Assembly: GCF_029194005.1 (NCBI RefSeq)
Contig: NZ_JARFVA010000001.1
Span: 930,001 to 994,000, forward strand
Reading direction: 5' to 3'
From: Flagellimonas okinawensis
GTDB lineage: Bacteria; Bacteroidota; Bacteroidia; Flavobacteriales; Flavobacteriaceae
DNA: 64,000 nt
The notes beneath the pieces were generated by a model that was not told the origin of the DNA, ran no database searches, and saw only the letters and a list, made by a program, of their open reading frames with translations. The number at the start of each line of letters is the position of its first letter. The stretch's first letter is position 1. The translations under genes were made by a program, and so were the position numbers. This document shows positions 60,400 through 64,000 of the stretch, piece after piece.

Positions 60400-61410
60400 A
60401 TGAGCAAATCTAAATTAGAGTATCTATGGTTGGATGGCTATGAGCCAACAGCCAACATTAGAAGTAAGACTAGAATAGAAGAAGATTTTAGTGGTAAATT
60501 GGAAGATTGCCCAATGTGGTCTTTCGATGGTTCATCTACCAAACAGGCCGAAGGCGGTTCTTCTGACTGCTTGTTGAAGCCAGTAGCGATCTACCCCGAT
60601 CCAGCAAGAAGAAATGGTTATTTGGTTATGACAGAGGTGTTGAATCCTGATGGAACTCCACACGAAAGTAACTCTAGAGCCACTATTGATGATGAGGATG
60701 ATGACTTCTGGTTTGGATTTGAGCAGGAGTACTTTATTATGGACACTGCCACTCAGCTACCTTTAGGATTCCCTGTTGGTGGTTATCCTGGTCCTCAAGG
60801 ACTATATTACTGCTCCGTAGGTGGAAGAAACACTTGGGGCAGGGATTTGGTTGAAGAGCACGCTGACCTGTGTTTGGATGCTGGACTTCAGTTCGAAGGT
60901 ATCAACCAGGAGGTTGCTGCCGGACAGTGGGAGTTCCAATTGTTCGCTAAAGGAGCCAAAAAAGCTGGTGACGAAATCTGGGTAGCTCGTTATATGCTAC
61001 AAAGATTGACTGAAAGCTATGGCTACTACATTGAGTACCACCCAAAACCAATTAAAGGTGATTGGAACGGTTCCGGTATGCACGCCAACTTCTCCAACAC
61101 TTTGTTGAGAACCTGTGGATCTAAAGATGTTTACGAAAAAGTTTGTGAAGCTTTCCGTCCTGTTACTGCTGAGCACATTGCTGTATACGGTGAGTACAAT
61201 GACGAAAGGTTGACAGGTAAGCACGAAACTGCTTCCATTTCTGACTTTAGCTACGGAGTTTCCGATAGAGGTGCTTCAATTCGTATTCCTATTATGACCG
61301 TAGAAAAAGGTTGGAAAGGATGGTTGGAAGACAGAAGACCTGCTTCTAACGCTGATCCTTACAAAGTTGCGGCTGTTATTGTTAAGACAGTAAAGTCCGC
61401 TGACGTATAG
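60400..61410 (+). CDS. Glutamine synthetase, type II (eukaryote-type)
   Basis: A 336-residue glutamine synthetase of the beta-grasp GSII type. Signature sequences: YLWLDGYEPTANIRSKTR at the N-terminus, WSFDGSSTKQAEGGSSD, FWFGFEQEYFIMD, GPQGLYYCSVG, GINQEVAAGQWEFQL, and KGDWNGSGMHANFS. It lacks the adenylylation loop of GSI, so control must be transcriptional or by feedback. It shares an upstream region with glnN, giving the cell two different enzymes for ammonium assimilation. Confidence 0.96.
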   Translation: MSKSKLEYLWLDGYEPTANIRSKTRIEEDFSGKLEDCPMWSFDGSSTKQAEGGSSDCLLKPVAIYPDPARRNGYLVMTEVLNPDGTPHESNSRATIDDEDDDFWFGFEQEYFIMDTATQLPLGFPVGGYPGPQGLYYCSVGGRNTWGRDLVEEHADLCLDAGLQFEGINQEVAAGQWEFQLFAKGAKKAGDEIWVARYMLQRLTESYGYYIEYHPKPIKGDWNGSGMHANFSNTLLRTCGSKDVYEKVCEAFRPVTAEHIAVYGEYNDERLTGKHETASISDFSYGVSDRGASIRIPIMTVEKGWKGWLEDRRPASNADPYKVAAVIVKTVKSADV

Positions 61411-61443
61411 ACACGTATATAAATTAGTTGTTGATTATAGATG

Positions 61444-61474
61444 AAAACCGTCCCGCTTTTTGGGGCGGTTTTTA
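61444..61474. terminator. Terminator between the GSII and antiporter genes
   Basis: AAAACCGTCCC and GGGGCGGTTTT pair with one G-T wobble and a T-run follows on the plus strand. It lies between convergent genes. Confidence 0.75.
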
Positions 61475-62410
61475 TTTTATGGTCATGTAGATAAAAGTTG
61501 CGTAAAACGCCAAAAGTACAAGTCCATCCCTCCATCCCAATCTTAAGCCTTTTGGGAAGAATACCAACGGGAAAATAAGAAAGGAGATTCCTAACATCCA
61601 GAAAATATCGCTGGACAATAATCCTTCGTCTACAACGGTAATCGGGGTAATTATTGAAGTAATCCCCAATACGGCCAATAAATTGAATATGTTGGAGCCG
61701 ATAAGGTTACCCAATGATATTGCCTTTTCCTTTTTGATTACAGCAATAACCGATGCCGCCAACTCAGGAATACTGGTTCCTACAGAAACGATGGTGATAC
61801 CGATTATCCTATCGCTCACACCAAAAGAAGAAGCCATACCTACGGCACCTTTTATCAGTAATTCGGAACCTCCCCATAAGGCCGTACCGCCAATACCCAA
61901 GAACAATGCAATCTTATAAAGTGGCAAGGGCACGTCATCTTCCGGCATCTCATCTTCAACAGCCGTTTTTTGAAATCGTAATAGGTATACCAAGAAAACA
62001 AAAAGAAGCGCTACCAAGATTATCCCCTCGTATTGCTGCAATACTCCATCAAAATAAATAAAGCCACAAAAAAGCAACGAAGATGCAATCATAACGGGCC
62101 AGTCGGTGGTATAAAAACTTTTCCTGACATCTATACTACCCATTATTACGGTAATGGCCAGAACAAGACCCAAATTGGCTATATTGGACCCAACCACATT
62201 TCCCAAGGACAAATCCGGAAAGCCATCCAGAGCTGCTTTTATACTAACAATAAGTTCGGGTGCCGAGGTGGCAAAGGAAACCACCGTCATTCCAATTACA
62301 ATTTTTGGAATAAATAGGCGCAAAGACAATGCTACTGCTGATTTTAATAACCAATTACCTCCTGCAATAAGCAGAACCAGCCCCAATACAATAAAAAGTA
62401 GATTTCCCAA
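61472..62410 (-). CDS. Calcium/sodium antiporter, CaCA family
   Basis: A 312-residue inner-membrane cation exchanger with ten helices arranged as two inverted repeats. The alpha-repeats are visible as VVSFATSAPELIVSIKAAL with GNVVGSNIANLGLVLA, and IVSVGTSIPELAASVIAVI with GNLIGSNIFNLLAVLG. The acidic residue in each carries cations. This is the YrbG-type group, expected to expel calcium in exchange for sodium or protons. Divergent from the BlaI-type regulator, but no shared function is evident. Confidence 0.93.
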   Translation of the reverse strand: MGNLLFIVLGLVLLIAGGNWLLKSAVALSLRLFIPKIVIGMTVVSFATSAPELIVSIKAALDGFPDLSLGNVVGSNIANLGLVLAITVIMGSIDVRKSFYTTDWPVMIASSLLFCGFIYFDGVLQQYEGIILVALLFVFLVYLLRFQKTAVEDEMPEDDVPLPLYKIALFLGIGGTALWGGSELLIKGAVGMASSFGVSDRIIGITIVSVGTSIPELAASVIAVIKKEKAISLGNLIGSNIFNLLAVLGITSIITPITVVDEGLLSSDIFWMLGISFLIFPLVFFPKGLRLGWRDGLVLLAFYATFIYMTIK

Positions 62411-62476
62411 AAAGTGAATTTTAGGGTAAAGATAATGGAAGATTTATTCACTAAAGAAGGTTATTTAAAAAAGAAA

Positions 62477-62532
62477 AACTATAAAAATAGTTAACAAACT
62501 ATAATAATAGTTGTTTAACTATGATTTTAGTA
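62477..62532 (+). promoter_or_regulatory. Triple BlaI-type operator, 20-bp period
   Basis: Three dyads begin at exactly 20-base steps: AACTAT-AAAA-ATAGTT (62477-62492), AACTAT-AATA-ATAGTT (62497-62512), and a degenerate AACTAT-GATT-TTAGTA (62517-62532). The spacing of about two helical turns places BlaI dimers on one DNA face. The second dyad overlaps the -33 box and the third lies between -33 and -7, so binding should block transcription of its own operon. Confidence 0.7.
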
Positions 62533-62541
62533 TTATGTTTG
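62511..62541 (+). promoter_or_regulatory. blaI-M56 promoter
   Basis: TTG (62511-62513), 20 bases, TATGTTTG (62534-62541) is a full consensus match embedded in the triple operator, 20 bases before the ATG at 62561. Confidence 0.7.
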
Positions 62542-62560
62542 GGCATCAAATGTTCAAATC

Positions 62561-62920
62561 ATGCAAAAATTAACCAATAAGGAAGAGGAAATCATGAAGA
62601 TCCTTTGGGAGCTGGAAAAGGCTTTTGTAAAGGAAATCTTGGAAAAAATAGAAGGTGAGAAACCGCATTACAATACGCTTTCCACGATTGTGAGGAATCT
62701 TCAGGAAAAGGGATTTGTGGATTACGAGGCCTTTGGCAACACACATCGCTACTTCCCTGTTGTGAGCAAGGAACAATACCGTAAAAAATATGTGAATGCG
62801 GCCATTGCCGATTATTATAATGATTCTTATAAAAGTTTGGTATCACACTTCGCCCAAGAAGAAAAGATATCCATCTCCGAACTTAAAGAAATTATAGATC
62901 TAATAGAAAAGACCAAGTAA
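62561..62920 (+). CDS. BlaI/MecI/CopY-family repressor
   Basis: A 119-residue winged-helix repressor. The N-terminal LTNKEEEIMKILWELEKAF and the recognition region NTLSTIVRNLQEKGFVDYEA are typical of BlaI/MecI. The C-terminal part provides dimerisation. Such proteins are inactivated by proteolysis when the partner M56 sensor is triggered. The stop codon TAA shares its last base with the ATG of the M56 gene, so the pair is coupled. Target operators lie immediately upstream. The signal need not be a beta-lactam in Bacteroidota. Confidence 0.93.
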   Translation: MQKLTNKEEEIMKILWELEKAFVKEILEKIEGEKPHYNTLSTIVRNLQEKGFVDYEAFGNTHRYFPVVSKEQYRKKYVNAAIADYYNDSYKSLVSHFAQEEKISISELKEIIDLIEKTK

Positions 62921-64000
62921 TGCAACCCATATTCAACTTCCTTATACAATCGGTATTAATTTCTGCAGGTTTTTTAGCTGTATATCATCTCTTTTTAAAA
63001 CGAGAGACCTTATTCAAAGAGAATAGATTGTTTTTATTGTCCGGCTTGGTGCTTGCCTTTACGTTTCCTTTGATTAAAATTCAAAAAACCGTAGTGGTTT
63101 CCAGATCTTCGCTTCTACAAGTATCGGAGACAGGTGCCGACACTGCTCCCTTGACCACTGAAAGCAGCTTGTTTACCCTTGAAAACATTCTTATTGCTAT
63201 ATATATTGGTGTATGCCTGGTATTGTTGACTAGGTTTATCATTAAACTTTTTGCGCTAAAAAAACTGGCCAGCAACGCTCACAGAAGACGTGAAAAACCA
63301 TATTTACATTTAGAAACAAAAAAGAAAATATCACCGTTTTCCTTTTTTAACTACATTTTTTACAACCCACACCTTTTTGATGCTAATGAACTTCACACGG
63401 TTTTAGAACACGAAAAAGTACACGCACGACAACTACATACCGTGGATATCCTATTGCTGGAATTATTAAAAATCGTTTTCTGGTTCAACCCTTTTCTATG
63501 GCTCTACAAAAGTGCTGTAAAACAAAACTTGGAATACCTAGCGGATTATTATGCCATTGCCGGTGTAGAAAGTAGAAAATCGTACCAGTACATTATGCTT
63601 AAGCAAGCAGTCGAAAAACAAGAATACAGTTTAGCTAATTCATTTTATAATTCATTAATCAAAAAACGAATAGTCATGTTAAATCAAAATCAATCCAAAA
63701 AAATCAATGTACTCAAAACCATGGCGGTCGCTCCACTACTAGGGCTGTTATTGGCTAGCTTTAGTATTGAGGAGACCTATCTTTACAAGGAATCCGATAG
63801 TGTTGATGCTATAATGGCAGACGAGACCACTAAAGAGGACAAAACTATTGAGTTGACCATTGACAAGAACACTACTGATACCGAGTTGGACAACATTAAA
63901 AAAGATTTGGCCAAAGATGGTATCGATTTCAGCTATACCACCGTTAGAAACGATGAAAGGGAAATCATAGGCATATCATTGCAAATGAGCGGTAAAAATT
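62920..64000 (+). CDS. M56 (BlaR1/MecR1-like) membrane metalloprotease sensor, partial
   Basis: Starts at the ATG at 62920, overlapping the repressor stop by one base, and is still open at the window end (360 codons seen). N-terminal membrane helices (ISAGFLAVYHLFL; LFLLSGLVLAFTFPLI; ILIAIYIGVCLVLLTRFII) precede the zinc motif HEKVH (H164-H168) and the M56 sequence FWFNPFLWLYKSAVKQNLEYLAD. A fourth helix follows (MAVAPLLGLLLASF), then an extracytoplasmic acidic region. No penicillin-binding domain is seen so far; in Bacteroidota the C-terminus often carries other modules. It should cleave the BlaI-like repressor on signal. Confidence 0.9.
   Translation, partial: MQPIFNFLIQSVLISAGFLAVYHLFLKRETLFKENRLFLLSGLVLAFTFPLIKIQKTVVVSRSSLLQVSETGADTAPLTTESSLFTLENILIAIYIGVCLVLLTRFIIKLFALKKLASNAHRRREKPYLHLETKKKISPFSFFNYIFYNPHLFDANELHTVLEHEKVHARQLHTVDILLLELLKIVFWFNPFLWLYKSAVKQNLEYLADYYAIAGVESRKSYQYIMLKQAVEKQEYSLANSFYNSLIKKRIVMLNQNQSKKINVLKTMAVAPLLGLLLASFSIEETYLYKESDSVDAIMADETTKEDKTIELTIDKNTTDTELDNIKKDLAKDGIDFSYTTVRNDEREIIGISLQMSGKN

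Noticed and set aside
1..64000. tRNA, rRNA, CRISPR arrays, insertion sequences or prophage genes
   Set aside because: Gaps are short, no cloverleaf-like or GTTCGA-containing segments in plausible context were seen, no regularly spaced identical repeats, and no transposase, integrase or phage proteins.
62561..64000. BlaI-M56 pair as a beta-lactamase resistance operon
   Set aside because: No beta-lactamase or penicillin-binding domain is visible in the window; Bacteroidota use such pairs for other signals as well, so resistance cannot be claimed.

Overview
The window looks like chromosomal DNA of a marine or aquatic member of the Flavobacteriaceae (Bacteroidota). The support is direct: SusC/SusD pairs, a type IX secretion C-terminal sorting domain, a glutamine synthetase III beside a eukaryote-type (GSII) glutamine synthetase, a DnaJ with a reduced zinc finger, many lineage-restricted small lipoproteins, A/T-rich intergenic DNA, weak or absent Shine-Dalgarno sequences, and repeated promoters of the Bacteroidota type (TTG, 17-23 bases, TAnnTTTG). 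The genus is not certain; a Muricauda/Allomuricauda-like organism would fit. I found no rRNA or tRNA gene, insertion sequence, prophage or CRISPR array.

Layout. 1-8.3 kb: a cyclophilin-FKBP fusion, small membrane proteins and lipoproteins, a Vat/CatB-type acetyltransferase, an M28 peptidase coupled to a PPK2 kinase. 8.3-13.6 kb (minus): NatAB-like ABC exporter, MscS channel, a beta-barrel protein with an abnormal start, and an NtrC-like regulator without a DNA-binding domain. 13.7-19.4 kb: dnaJ-grpE, an SDR epimerase, mnmD, ilvE, a MazG-like pyrophosphohydrolase. 19.4-23.4 kb: a fluoride channel, then glnK-amtB and an outer-membrane barrel protein (ammonium uptake). 23.5-31.1 kb: DUF1684 lipoprotein, a degenerate alpha/beta hydrolase, Lrp, fused isobutyryl-CoA mutase IcmF, PurU.

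31.1-48.4 kb is a starch/maltodextrin utilization locus. The minus arm encodes SusC, SusD, a SusE/F-like lipoprotein with three starch-module repeats, a secreted 1120-residue GH13 amylase and a small FN3-like lipoprotein. The plus arm encodes a LacI-family regulator, an SLC45-like MFS maltose transporter, GH65 maltose phosphorylase and a periplasmic GH13. Together they would bind and cut starch at the surface, import oligosaccharides by SusCD, trim them in the periplasm, import maltose and split it by phosphorolysis. No beta-phosphoglucomutase gene is present in the locus.

48.5-57.9 kb: DUF4197 lipoprotein, pyrF, prfA, a mini ABC pair, and a tight five-gene envelope redox cluster (Rieske, thioredoxin, ApbE, DUF4266, DUF3570), the best candidate here for a poorly described system; then purM. 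58-61.4 kb: divergent glnN (GSIII) and GSII genes. Sequence elements between them recur upstream of glnK, suggesting shared nitrogen control. 61.5-64 kb: a CaCA antiporter and a BlaI/M56 pair whose promoter carries three dyads at exact 20-bp spacing; the M56 gene runs off the window end.
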